DNA of 13,050 nucleotides from Alphaproteobacteria bacterium (lineage in GTDB: Bacteria; Pseudomonadota; Alphaproteobacteria; UBA3830), in the NCBI GenBank assembly GCA_025998735.1, contig BNWJ01000029.1, positions 1-13,050 on the forward strand, in the 5' to 3' direction. Position 1 is the first letter of the stretch; the number at the start of each line of letters is the position of its first letter. This document shows positions 1 through 6,769 of this stretch, piece after piece. A model generated the notes under the pieces. The model did no database searches. It saw nothing but the letters and a program-made list of their open reading frames with translations, and was not told where the DNA came from. A program made the translations under genes and the position numbers.

Positions 1-2
1 TA

Positions 3-1850
3 AATAAATTAATAGCCGCTTGGGCATCTGCGATGGTAGTCGCAAGTTTTGGAATTGTAGAGGGAGCGATAGAAGCAGGTTTAGAAATCCCAGAAGTGAC
101 AGATAGAACAGAGAATCCTCAACTTTTCAAAAAAGGAGCCCAGACATCAATTACAATTTCTGCTCATCCCGAACCGCGATTAACATTAACATTAAAAGGT
201 GGCGGAATATATATTGGTGAAACCACGCCAGGTGCGGACGGAAATCCGGCTCCACACGGAAAAGGGACCGCCACATACTCCGACGGAGACAAATACGAAG
301 GTGCCTGGACAGATGGCCAAAGACATGGCAAGGGCACATATATATATGCCGATGGAACTCGCTATGAAGGAGACTGGAAGAATGGCACAAGGCATGGCAA
401 AGGAACGCTGCAGTGCGCCGATGGAACCCGCTATGAAGGAGATTGGGTAAATAACAAAGGGGAAGGAAAAGGGAAATGGCAGGGGGCCAACGGCGACCTC
501 TATGACGGAGGCTGGAAGGATGGCCATAGGCATGGCAAGGGCATGTATATAGCTGACGATGGCGACCGCTATGAAGGCGATTGGGTAGATGACCAAAGGG
601 ACGGAAAGGGATCCTGTCGATGGGCCGACGGCGACCTCTATGAAGGGGACTGGAAGAATGACAACAGGCATGGCAAGGGCATGTATATATCTGGCAATGG
701 GAACCGCTATGAAGGAGATTGGGTAGATGACCAAAGGGACGGAAAAGGGAAATGGCAGGGGGCCAACGGCCACCTCTATGAAGGAGACTGGAAGAATGGT
801 ACAAGGCATGGCAAAGGAACGCTGCAGTGCGCCGATGGAAACCGCTATGAAGGAGATTGGGTAGATGACCACAGGGACGGAAAGGGATCCCGTCGATGGG
901 CCAACGGCAACCTCTATGAAGGGGACTGGAAGAATGGCAAAAGGCATGGCAAGGGCATGTATATATATGCCGATGGAACTCGCTATGAAGGCGATTGGGT
1001 AGATGGCGTAAAGGAAGGAAAAGGGAAATGGCAGGGGGCCAACGGCGACCTCTATGAAGGGGACTGGAAGAATGACAAAAAGCATGGCAAGGGCACATAT
1101 ATATATGCCGATGGACACCGCTATGAAGGAGACTGGAAGGATGGCACAAGGCATGGCAAAGGCACATATATATATGCCGATGGACACCGCTATGAAGGAG
1201 ATTGGGTAGATGACGTAAGGGAAGGAAAAGGGAAATGGCAGGGGGCCAACGGCGACCTCTATGAAGGGGACTGGAAGAATGACAAAAAGCATGGCAAGGG
1301 CACATATATATATGCCGATGGACACCGCTATGAAGGAGACTGGAAGAATGGCACAAGGCATGGCAAAGGCACATATATATATGCCGATGGACACCGCTAT
1401 GAAGGAGATTGGGTAGATGACGTAAAGGAAGGAAAAGGATTCTATCGATGGACCAACGGCGACCTCTATGAAGGGGACTGGAAGAATGACAAAAAGCATG
1501 GCAAGGGCATGTATATAGCTGGGGGTGGGAACCGCTATGAAGGAGATTGGGTAGATGACAAATGGGAAGGAAAAGGGAAATGGCAGAGGGCCAACGGCAA
1601 CCTCTATGAAGGGGACTTGAAGAATAACAAAAAGCATGGCAAGGGCATGTATATAGCTGGCAATGGGAACCGCTATGAAGGAGATTGGGTAGATGGCAAA
1701 AAGCATGGCAAAGGAACATACAGATACGCCCGTGGAAGTCGCTATGAAGGAGATTGGGTAGATGGCAAAAAGCATGGCAAAGGCCGGTATACGGACGTAA
1801 ATGGAACCGTTAGCGAACAATTATGGGTGCGCGGCGACCGCGTGGACTGA
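3..1850 (+). CDS. MORN-repeat protein, 5' end outside window
   Basis: MORN repeats are short beta-hairpin units that form elongated scaffolds and often bind membranes or proteins; the partner of this one cannot be read from sequence. The first in-window ATG is at 33, but the frame is open to the left edge (codons from position 3: N K L I A A W A S A, then MVVASFG). The same N-terminus occurs at 2080-2145 preceded by ATG GAA and an RBS, so the true start is predicted 6-7 bases left of the window. Numbering from the ATG at 33: residues 1-18 continue a hydrophobic, signal-peptide-like segment; 60-87 form a degenerate first repeat; 88-570 are 21 consecutive 23-residue units of the type YEGDWxxxxxHGKGxYxxxxGxx; 571-605 hold a last repeat and a short tail. 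That makes about 23 repeats. Two unit flavours largely alternate (WKN..HGKG..Y and WVDD...GKGKWQGANGDL). The coding strand is purine-rich because of the repeats. An envelope or secreted location is inference. Confidence 0.9.
   Translation, partial: NKLIAAWASAMVVASFGIVEGAIEAGLEIPEVTDRTENPQLFKKGAQTSITISAHPEPRLTLTLKGGGIYIGETTPGADGNPAPHGKGTATYSDGDKYEGAWTDGQRHGKGTYIYADGTRYEGDWKNGTRHGKGTLQCADGTRYEGDWVNNKGEGKGKWQGANGDLYDGGWKDGHRHGKGMYIADDGDRYEGDWVDDQRDGKGSCRWADGDLYEGDWKNDNRHGKGMYISGNGNRYEGDWVDDQRDGKGKWQGANGHLYEGDWKNGTRHGKGTLQCADGNRYEGDWVDDHRDGKGSRRWANGNLYEGDWKNGKRHGKGMYIYADGTRYEGDWVDGVKEGKGKWQGANGDLYEGDWKNDKKHGKGTYIYADGHRYEGDWKDGTRHGKGTYIYADGHRYEGDWVDDVREGKGKWQGANGDLYEGDWKNDKKHGKGTYIYADGHRYEGDWKNGTRHGKGTYIYADGHRYEGDWVDDVKEGKGFYRWTNGDLYEGDWKNDKKHGKGMYIAGGGNRYEGDWVDDKWEGKGKWQRANGNLYEGDLKNNKKHGKGMYIAGNGNRYEGDWVDGKKHGKGTYRYARGSRYEGDWVDGKKHGKGRYTDVNGTVSEQLWVRGDRVD
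294..1742 (+). repeat. 69-bp tandem array encoding MORN units (21 copies)
   Basis: Twenty-one consecutive in-frame 69-bp units each begin with a TATGAAGG-like codon pair (Tyr-Glu-Gly). A higher order is visible: two-unit (138-bp) alternation over most of the array, and a nearly identical three-unit block (207 bp) repeated at about 993-1199 and 1200-1406. This indicates recent expansion by unequal crossing-over or slippage. Because the unit is a multiple of three, both strands stay open in several frames, which creates long spurious antisense ORFs. Confidence 0.93.
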
Positions 1851-1926
1851 TGGCGCATTCGTAGAATAGTGATAAACTTGCCTTGATGTTTGTCTCCCCC
1901 CAACCAGCCTACAGCCCCCCCCCATT

Positions 1927-1946
1927 CCTTCCGGGAAGGCATTTTT
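1927..1946 (+). terminator. Possible Rho-independent terminator after the MORN gene
   Basis: The sequence CCTTCCGGGAAGG can form a 5-bp stem with a 3-nt loop and is followed by CATTTTT, about 77 nt after the MORN stop codon. The stem is short, so termination is plausible but not certain. Confidence 0.4.
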
Positions 1947-2021
1947 CGTTTGTCTAAGACCTAAGACGTCACCATGCGCACATCCAACACGGTGTTTTTT
2001 GCAAAAGGCATACGTTTTTAT

Positions 2022-2051
2022 TTGACTTTATATTTTGAAACATGATATATT
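2022..2051 (+). promoter_or_regulatory. Sigma-70-type promoter of truncated MORN-gene copy
   Basis: A -35 box TTGACT (2022-2027) and a -10 box TATATT (2046-2051) are separated by 18 bp in AT-rich DNA. The predicted transcription start is near 2058. A Shine-Dalgarno AGGAG at 2068-2072 precedes the ATG at 2080 by 7 nt. Because the downstream coding start matches the MORN gene at the left edge, this probably shows what the off-window promoter and leader of that gene look like. Confidence 0.65.
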
Positions 2052-2079
2052 TGTCTTTTCACCAATGAGGAGTTCGCTG

Positions 2080-2145
2080 ATGGAAACAAGTAAATTAATA
2101 GCCGCTTGGGAATTTACGATGGTAGTCGCAACAGGTCTATTATGA
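2080..2145 (+). pseudogene. Truncated second copy of the MORN-protein N-terminus
   Basis: The ATG at 2080 with a good RBS opens a 21-codon frame METSKLIAAWEF-TMVVATGLL ending in TGA at 2143. Residues 4-17 match the in-frame start of the MORN gene at the left edge (N/S KLIAAW, then MVVA), and the DNA from about 2091 to 2130 is nearly identical to positions 6-45. Similarity stops at GTCGCAA, exactly where CGCAACAGGTCTA (2127-2139) begins; that 13-mer is the inverted end of the 71-bp hairpin element family. This looks like a paralogous MORN gene cut off by insertion or deletion at such an element. It could still express a 21-residue hydrophobic peptide, but a function is not supported. Confidence 0.7.
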
Positions 2146-2208
2146 ATGCGTGTACGGCTTGCGCTTACGAAACACATGAAGGGAAAAGCGTAACAAAACT
2201 GCTATTAA

Positions 2209-2279
2209 TAGACCTGTTGCGTAGGCCTATTTTTGGTCCTGATAATCAGTGACTCCAAGAGGCTTTTGCAACAGGTCTA
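2209..2279 (+). repeat. 71-bp palindromic hairpin element, copy 1
   Basis: The ends are perfect 12-bp inverted repeats (TAGACCTGTTGC ... GCAACAGGTCTA). The arms continue with partial complementarity and a palindromic centre CTGATAATCAG, so the whole unit can fold into one long hairpin. It is identical to copy 2 and differs from copy 3 (8077-8147, inverted) by one base. It has no coding capacity. The terminal TA on both sides could be a TA target duplication. It is best read as a MITE or REP-like non-autonomous element; the CTGTTGCAAA end resembles the ends of several IS families, but no family is assigned. Confidence 0.85.
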
Positions 2280-2363
2280 ATGTGTTATAGGCGATTCACT
2301 GTGAAAGTACATTGAAACATGCTACAACTGATTCGTTATTTGAAGCTTCGCAACGCGCATTAT

Positions 2364-2434
2364 TAGACCTGTTGCGTAGGCCTATTTTTGGTCCTGATAA
2401 TCAGTGACTCCAAGAGGCTTTTGCAACAGGTCTA
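2364..2434 (+). repeat. 71-bp palindromic hairpin element, copy 2
   Basis: Identical over all 71 bp to the copy at 2209-2279 and in the same orientation, 84 bp further on. It ends 56 bp before the ffh start codon. Its presence leaves little room for an ffh promoter, so either the short interval 2435-2475 or the element itself must carry promoter activity, or transcription enters from upstream. Confidence 0.85.
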
Positions 2435-2490
2435 TTACAGTGAAACGCCTATAGAATGCGCTCCATCGTACTTTTTATGAGGAATAGTGT

Positions 2491-3840
2491 ATGTTTGATT
2501 CGTTTTCTAAGAAGATTTCCGGAATATTCGAGAGGCTGCGTCGCAGTGGCGCACTGAAGGAATCAGATGTGGATGCGGCTCTTCGAGAAATCCGCATAGC
2601 GCTGCTGGAAGCGGATGTCTCTCTGGAGGTGGCGAAGAAATTCGTCGCAGGAGTGAAGGAAAAAGCCATTGGCCAAGACATAGTGAAGTCTATTTCTCCA
2701 GGACAGATGGTTACCAAAATCGTCTACGATTACCTGGTGGAGCTTTTAGGGACATCTGAAGAGATAAATCTCAACAAAAAACCGTATAAAATAATGCTGG
2801 TCGGTCTACAGGGAGCCGGAAAAACCACGACATCTGGTAAATTGGCGAAATTCTTCACGAAAAAAGGAAAGAAAGTTGTGATGGCATCCACGGACATTCA
2901 TCGGCCAGCGGCCATTGAGCAGTTGAGAGTGCTGTCTAAAAAGATACCAGGAGTTATCTTTGCGCAGTCGGAAGATGACATAAAATTATCCTGCGACGCC
3001 ATCTCTAAGTTGGCTCTGAAAACCACAGATCAGGAAAATGCAGACATATTAATACTTGATACCGCCGGTCGATTGAATATAGACGATGTCCGAATGGATG
3101 AGTTGGTGAAAACACATAAGATCATTGAACCGGATGAGACAATTCTTGTGGTGGACATCATGACCGGGCAAGATGCCTTCAATATCGCAAAGAAATTCTC
3201 AGAATCCGTCGGTGTTAGCGGAGTAATTCTCACCAGAGTCGATGGAGACGCTCGTGGTGGAGTGGCTTTGTCTATGAGGTCGATTACCGGATGCCCCATA
3301 AGATTTTTGTCCGTTGGAGAGCGGCTGGACGACATCGAATTCTTTGATCCAAATAGAATAGCCGGAAGATTACTTGATATGGGAGACATTGTGTCTCTGG
3401 TGGAAAAAGCGCAAGAAAGTTTCTCCCAAAAAGATGCGGAAGAAGCGGCGAAAAAAATGCAGGAGGGCGTTTTTACGTTCGATGATTTGCTCAGTCAAAT
3501 GGAAAAAATGTCCAAAATGGGCGGATTAAAATCCATTATGAAAATGCTTCCACAGAGCGGGCAATTGTCTGGTATCATGGAAACACATGGCATTTCCGAT
3601 AAAACGGTTGGGCATCACATGGCTATCATAAAATCCATGACCAAAAAAGAAAAAAACAACTATAAAATACTGAACGGATCTCGCCGTAAACGCATAGCAA
3701 ACGGATCCGGAACTACTGTCCAGGAGGTCAATAAAGTGATAAAGCAATATGAGGGTACTTTAGGCATGTTCAAAAAAATAAAAAAAATGGGCGGCCTTGG
3801 TAAGTTAATGTCAATGATGGGAAAACAGGTTATAACATGA
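2491..3840 (+). CDS. ffh: Signal recognition particle protein Ffh (SRP54)
   Basis: The SRP GTPase binds 4.5S RNA and signal sequences of nascent inner-membrane proteins and delivers ribosomes to FtsY. It has 449 residues, a normal length. The N domain is about 1-95. The G domain contains the P-loop GLQGAGKT (105-112), the DIHRPAAIEQL segment (about 135-145), DTAGR (190-194) and TRVDGDARGG (249-257 region). The methionine-rich M domain (about 326-449) includes the RNA-binding stretch RRKRIANGSG (398-407) and MGGLGKLMSMMG near the C-terminus. Arg in place of Lys in the TKxD motif is common in alphaproteobacterial Ffh. The RBS GAGGA lies at about 2479-2483, 7 nt before the ATG. The stop overlaps the next start (ATGA). 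The downstream neighbours differ from the ffh-rpsP-rimM-trmD order familiar from many bacteria. Confidence 0.98.
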   Translation: MFDSFSKKISGIFERLRRSGALKESDVDAALREIRIALLEADVSLEVAKKFVAGVKEKAIGQDIVKSISPGQMVTKIVYDYLVELLGTSEEINLNKKPYKIMLVGLQGAGKTTTSGKLAKFFTKKGKKVVMASTDIHRPAAIEQLRVLSKKIPGVIFAQSEDDIKLSCDAISKLALKTTDQENADILILDTAGRLNIDDVRMDELVKTHKIIEPDETILVVDIMTGQDAFNIAKKFSESVGVSGVILTRVDGDARGGVALSMRSITGCPIRFLSVGERLDDIEFFDPNRIAGRLLDMGDIVSLVEKAQESFSQKDAEEAAKKMQEGVFTFDDLLSQMEKMSKMGGLKSIMKMLPQSGQLSGIMETHGISDKTVGHHMAIIKSMTKKEKNNYKILNGSRRKRIANGSGTTVQEVNKVIKQYEGTLGMFKKIKKMGGLGKLMSMMGKQVIT

Positions 3841-4976
3841 ACAATAAAACTAATTTTTTTGATGATATAGAGCGCCTAAGAGGGTTCGCCTGTATTGTGG
3901 TTTTTGTACAGCATTTTGTAAATATTTGTCCACTGAGGTTTCTAAGAGAGATAATTCTTCCGGAGTGTCTTTGGTATGGAGAAGGGGGAATGCGGGTGTT
4001 TTTCGCCATCTCAGGATTTGTGGTGACATTATCGCTCATGAATAAATTTGATGCGGTCTCCGGAGAGCAATTCGTGGATAGATTACGTTCCGCGAGATCA
4101 ATCTTGTTTTCATTCTACAAAAATAGATTTTTCCGAATATTCCCGATGGCATTTTTCTTGATACTCATGATGGGCATATTTATGTTTTGCACCGAAGAAG
4201 ACCGAAGTTTTCTGAAGTCACTTTTGCGATGTCCAATAGACGTCTTTTGCTGCACTCAAAATTATTCAGTTGGTGCTTTTGCTGGGGTTGAAAAAATCCA
4301 CTTATACGTAGGTTCTGGGCCTCTCTGGACGTTGGCTGTCGAAGGTCAATTTTACCTTCTGTGGCCGCTGGCTCTATTGATGTGCAAAGACAATAACGCT
4401 CGCATCATAACATCTTTGGTGCTGGGATGTCTGTTTCTGTTTGGAATACAACCCATGAGTTCGTTCCTCTGGCAATTGGACTACTACAGTACCTGCAACA
4501 ATCTGGCCGAATTATTTCTCGGATCGTTCTTCGCATTAATTTATGAGGAAGGATTGGGGGAGAAGGCCAATAAAAATGTGACCATGATATTTACGGCGCT
4601 GCTTGCACTTGCAGTCTGGTGTTATCCCGGAGTCATAAATAGGGACGTATACTTCTCCAAAATGGCGATATCAATTCTGGCGGTGACTCTTGTGGTATCT
4701 TGCACCTATGTGAGGGGCGGCTTTTTGAATATACCTATATTGAGGAGAGTCTTTCAATATTTGGGAAGTCGGTCGTATTCTTTCTATGTAATACAATTGT
4801 TCTGGGGTGTTGTTGTGGTTTGGTACATGGATTCAATATATTTTCCGAAGGAATCATTTTCCCTGTATGATTTTCACAAATATCAACTTATAATAATCGC
4901 TGTTTCTCTGTTGGTTCTTACGGAAATCGTATACAGACTTATAGAAAAGCCCATGAGGAAACTTGGGAAGAGGTAG
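3837..4976 (+). CDS. Acyltransferase-3 family integral membrane protein (OafA/YrhL-like)
   Basis: Members of this family move acyl groups, usually acetyl, onto sugars of LPS, exopolysaccharide or peptidoglycan at the inner membrane; the substrate here is unknown. The 379-residue protein shows the family landmarks: ERLRGFACIVVFVQHF at 12-27 with the putative catalytic His26, GGMRVFFAISGF at 50-61, the Arg-containing FYKNRFFRIFP at 93-103, and GPLWTLAVEGQFYLLWP at 161-177 with conserved Glu169. About ten hydrophobic segments run to the C-terminus, which ends in the typical IEKPMRKLGKR basic tail. There is no SGNH domain. The ATG lies inside the ffh stop (ATGA), so the two are translationally coupled and probably co-transcribed. 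The next gene follows after 20 bp. Confidence 0.92.
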   Translation: MNNKTNFFDDIERLRGFACIVVFVQHFVNICPLRFLREIILPECLWYGEGGMRVFFAISGFVVTLSLMNKFDAVSGEQFVDRLRSARSILFSFYKNRFFRIFPMAFFLILMMGIFMFCTEEDRSFLKSLLRCPIDVFCCTQNYSVGAFAGVEKIHLYVGSGPLWTLAVEGQFYLLWPLALLMCKDNNARIITSLVLGCLFLFGIQPMSSFLWQLDYYSTCNNLAELFLGSFFALIYEEGLGEKANKNVTMIFTALLALAVWCYPGVINRDVYFSKMAISILAVTLVVSCTYVRGGFLNIPILRRVFQYLGSRSYSFYVIQLFWGVVVVWYMDSIYFPKESFSLYDFHKYQLIIIAVSLLVLTEIVYRLIEKPMRKLGKR

Positions 4977-4996
4977 CTTTGGTTTGGGAATGTAGG

Positions 4997-5722
4997 ATGA
5001 AAAGTTTAGCACGCATTGTTATTTTCGCGATCCTGATGTCAGGATGCTCCGAAGTAGAGAGGGGAGATGACGCTAAAGATTCAGCTGCAATGGTGAGAAT
5101 AGCATACAAGGCGCGTAAAGCTGGAAATATAGAAGCTGCGATCAGTTTGTATAACAAAACCATAAAAACAAATCCGAACGATCCGGAGGGATATTTGGGA
5201 TTGGCTGAGTCTTACATCGATAAGAACCTTTTGGATGCAGCTTCCGAATATGTGAAGAAAGCGGAGAAAGTAGACGGAGATCCCAAGAAAATAGCCTATA
5301 TCCGTGGAAAAATACTTCTCGTATCCGGTGATGATGCGGCAGCCGAAAAGGAGTTCCTAAAATACGAAACGGCTGATTCCATGAACGCGTTGGGAGCGAT
5401 TTACGACAACCGCGAACAGCATTCCAAAGCGCAGAATCTCTACAAACGCGTTATCGCAAAATCTCCAGATTACATGGATGCCTACAACAATATGGGATTA
5501 TCACTTTTGGTATGCAAGAAATATAAGGAAGCGATATCCTACCTGGAGAACGCCTGCTCATTCCCGGAAGCGAACGTCGCATTCAGAAGTAATCTGGCTT
5601 TTGCCTATGCCCTTTCCGGAAATATTCAAAAGGCACGAGATGTTTTTGCGCAGGATTTTGATGGAAAAGAACTCGAAGAACGTGTCGCATACATAGAAGA
5701 TGTCGTAGCTTCACTTAAGTAA
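4997..5722 (+). CDS. TadD-like TPR lipoprotein
   Basis: A TTG at 4979 could extend the frame by six codons, but the ATG at 4997 places a lipoprotein signal at the exact N-terminus (MKSLARIVIFAILMSG before Cys17), so it is preferred (241 aa). The mature part is built of tetratricopeptide repeats at about residues 31-61, 62-95, 96-125 (degenerate), 128-160, 162-190 and 197-225. The segment NNMGLSL...YKEAISYLE...RSNLAFAYALSGN resembles TadD, the TPR lipoprotein of Tad/Flp pilus systems, but no other tad gene is in the window. Generic outer-membrane scaffolding is an equally fair reading. It sits 20 bp after the acyltransferase and 55 bp before the deformylase-like gene, probably in the ffh transcription unit. 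Confidence 0.8.
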   Translation: MKSLARIVIFAILMSGCSEVERGDDAKDSAAMVRIAYKARKAGNIEAAISLYNKTIKTNPNDPEGYLGLAESYIDKNLLDAASEYVKKAEKVDGDPKKIAYIRGKILLVSGDDAAAEKEFLKYETADSMNALGAIYDNREQHSKAQNLYKRVIAKSPDYMDAYNNMGLSLLVCKKYKEAISYLENACSFPEANVAFRSNLAFAYALSGNIQKARDVFAQDFDGKELEERVAYIEDVVASLK

Positions 5723-5777
5723 TGAAATGTGCGTGCTTGTGGTGTGTAGCTTATTAATAAAATACTAGGAAAAAATA

Positions 5778-6377
5778 ATGCTTGACATGAAAAAAACTAA
5801 ATTTGGTATTATGATTCTGTTGTTTGTTGGAGGATGTGTCACAAAACAGGAACGAAGCTTTGATATTGTGGAATATCCGAGTCCAGTTTTATTGCGAGAA
5901 TGCGAAAATGTCGCCATTGGTGATACTGAAGCATCATTAATTTTTCGAGAGTTGGAGAAAAAACTGTATGAGGATGAAAGCTGCGTGGGATTAGCTGCTC
6001 CTCAGATCGGAGTGTCGAAGAAAATAGTCGTAATAGATATCAAGGAGGGGGGCAATCATCTTTATAGATTGATAAATCCGAAAATAGCCAGCCATTCCAA
6101 GGAGATGTCTTTTTCACCAGAGGGATGTGCGTCCATGCCAGGCGTTTACGCAAATGTTCTGAGATATAATTCCGTAATTGTAGAATATATGGACCACAAC
6201 TTCCAAACGCAAAGCGTCAAGGCGAACGGACTTCTTGCCTTTTGTTTGCAGCATGAAATAGATCATCTTCATGGAAAAATGTTCATTGATCGTCTATCAG
6301 CATCAGAGCGCGCTCAAATTGTAAAAAAATATGAAAAATCACACTCTTTAGCCAAGCAAAAAGTCAAAAATCAATAG
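5778..6377 (+). CDS. def: Peptide deformylase family protein with lipoprotein-like N-terminus
   Basis: Peptide deformylase removes the formyl group from initiator methionine using a metal held by one Cys and two His. All three motifs are present in the 199 residues: CVGLAAPQIG (69-78, with Cys instead of the first Gly of GxGxAAPQ), EGCAS (115-119, metal ligand Cys117; EGCLS is usual), and QHEIDH (158-163, ligands His159 and His163, catalytic Glu160). A family-typical start would be close to FDIVEYPSPVL (28-38). About 25 residues precede it: MKKTKFGIMILLFVGGC, a basic start, hydrophobic core and lipobox-like VGGC with Cys20, followed by a polar linker. This looks like a lipoprotein signal and would put the enzyme outside the cytoplasm, which is unexpected. 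The AGGAAA at about 5767-5772 supports the ATG at 5778; ATG 5787 is possible. No clear terminator follows. A housekeeping def paralogue is probably elsewhere. Confidence 0.88.
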   Translation: MLDMKKTKFGIMILLFVGGCVTKQERSFDIVEYPSPVLLRECENVAIGDTEASLIFRELEKKLYEDESCVGLAAPQIGVSKKIVVIDIKEGGNHLYRLINPKIASHSKEMSFSPEGCASMPGVYANVLRYNSVIVEYMDHNFQTQSVKANGLLAFCLQHEIDHLHGKMFIDRLSASERAQIVKKYEKSHSLAKQKVKNQ

Positions 6378-6483
6378 TGAATAGTTTTCGCATTATTTTC
6401 AACCTGCGCTTGCGAAGATGACGATCAATGATGAAGTGCTGCCTAAGGAATTGTTACCGAATAACATGGGCGAGTGACATTGT

Positions 6484-6586
6484 AAGGCCTCGTGCGAAAA
6501 TAAAATGAACTTTCAACGTGGTGTGTTGCATGGAATTACAGCATTTCCGCAAGACAAAAGTTCAAGTTATTTTCACACAGATCTTA
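6484..6586 (+). repeat. 103-bp imperfect palindromic element, copy 1
   Basis: The left end AAGGCCTCGTGCGAAAATAA and the reverse complement of the right end (TAAGATCTGTGTGAAAATAA) match with few differences, and both continue into a TGAACTTT-type sequence, so the unit has inverted ends of about 30 bp. By hand alignment it matches the inverted copy at 8240-8342 with about 9 mismatches in 103 bp and no gaps. It has no ORF. No target duplication is visible at this copy (GACATTGT versus AGTGCAGC). It is read as a MITE-like non-autonomous element. Confidence 0.8.
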
Positions 6587-6714
6587 AGTGCAGCTACAGC
6601 ATTTCATATGTACGCAAGCGATGCGTCCTGCTTGTCCGTCTTACACAGTGAAACAGGGCTGAACAAAATTCCCAAAAACTAAAATTATTTTTCGCGATAT
6701 TTTTGCCAAAACAC

Positions 6715-6743
6715 TTGACTTGTTCTGTCACCTATGTTATATT
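6715..6743 (+). promoter_or_regulatory. Sigma-70-type promoter of the secreted-protein gene
   Basis: A -35 box TTGACT (6715-6720), a 17-bp spacer and a -10 box TATATT (6738-6743) predict transcription from about 6750. This lies downstream of the furthest-upstream ATG of the frame (6703), which therefore cannot be the start on this transcript and supports the ATG at 6775. The same hexamers occur in the MORN-copy promoter at 2022-2051. Confidence 0.7.
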
Positions 6744-6764
6744 TATTATGTGGTTTATAAAAAT

Positions 6765-6769
6765 GGAGA
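6765..6769 (+). promoter_or_regulatory. Ribosome binding site that fixes the start at 6775
   Basis: GGAGA sits 5 nt before the ATG at 6775. No comparable site precedes the in-frame ATGs at 6703, 6748 or 6763, and the first two are at or upstream of the promoter's predicted transcription start. Confidence 0.7.

Larger units (their letters stand above)
1851..2490. other. Gene-poor region between MORN gene and ffh
   Basis: This 640-bp stretch has no intact gene. It holds a possible terminator (1927-1946), a nine-C run near 1915-1923, a promoter and RBS with a truncated MORN-gene start (2022-2145), two identical 71-bp hairpin elements (2209-2279, 2364-2434), and an 18-bp inverted repeat (2285-2302 and 2437-2454) bracketing the second element. 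The spacers at 2146-2208 and 2303-2363 show nothing recognisable. Confidence 0.7.

Noticed and set aside
151..1820. Two minus-strand open frames over 500 codons opposite the MORN gene
   Set aside because: The 69-bp repeat unit is a multiple of three, so open antisense frames repeat with it. The translations are Cys/His/Leu- or Phe/Ile/Pro-rich repeats without RBS or promoter, and the plus strand has textbook MORN units.
2205..2434. CRISPR array
   Set aside because: There are only two full repeats here, the 71-bp unit is too long and too palindromic, and the third copy is 5.7 kb away and inverted; no cas gene is present.
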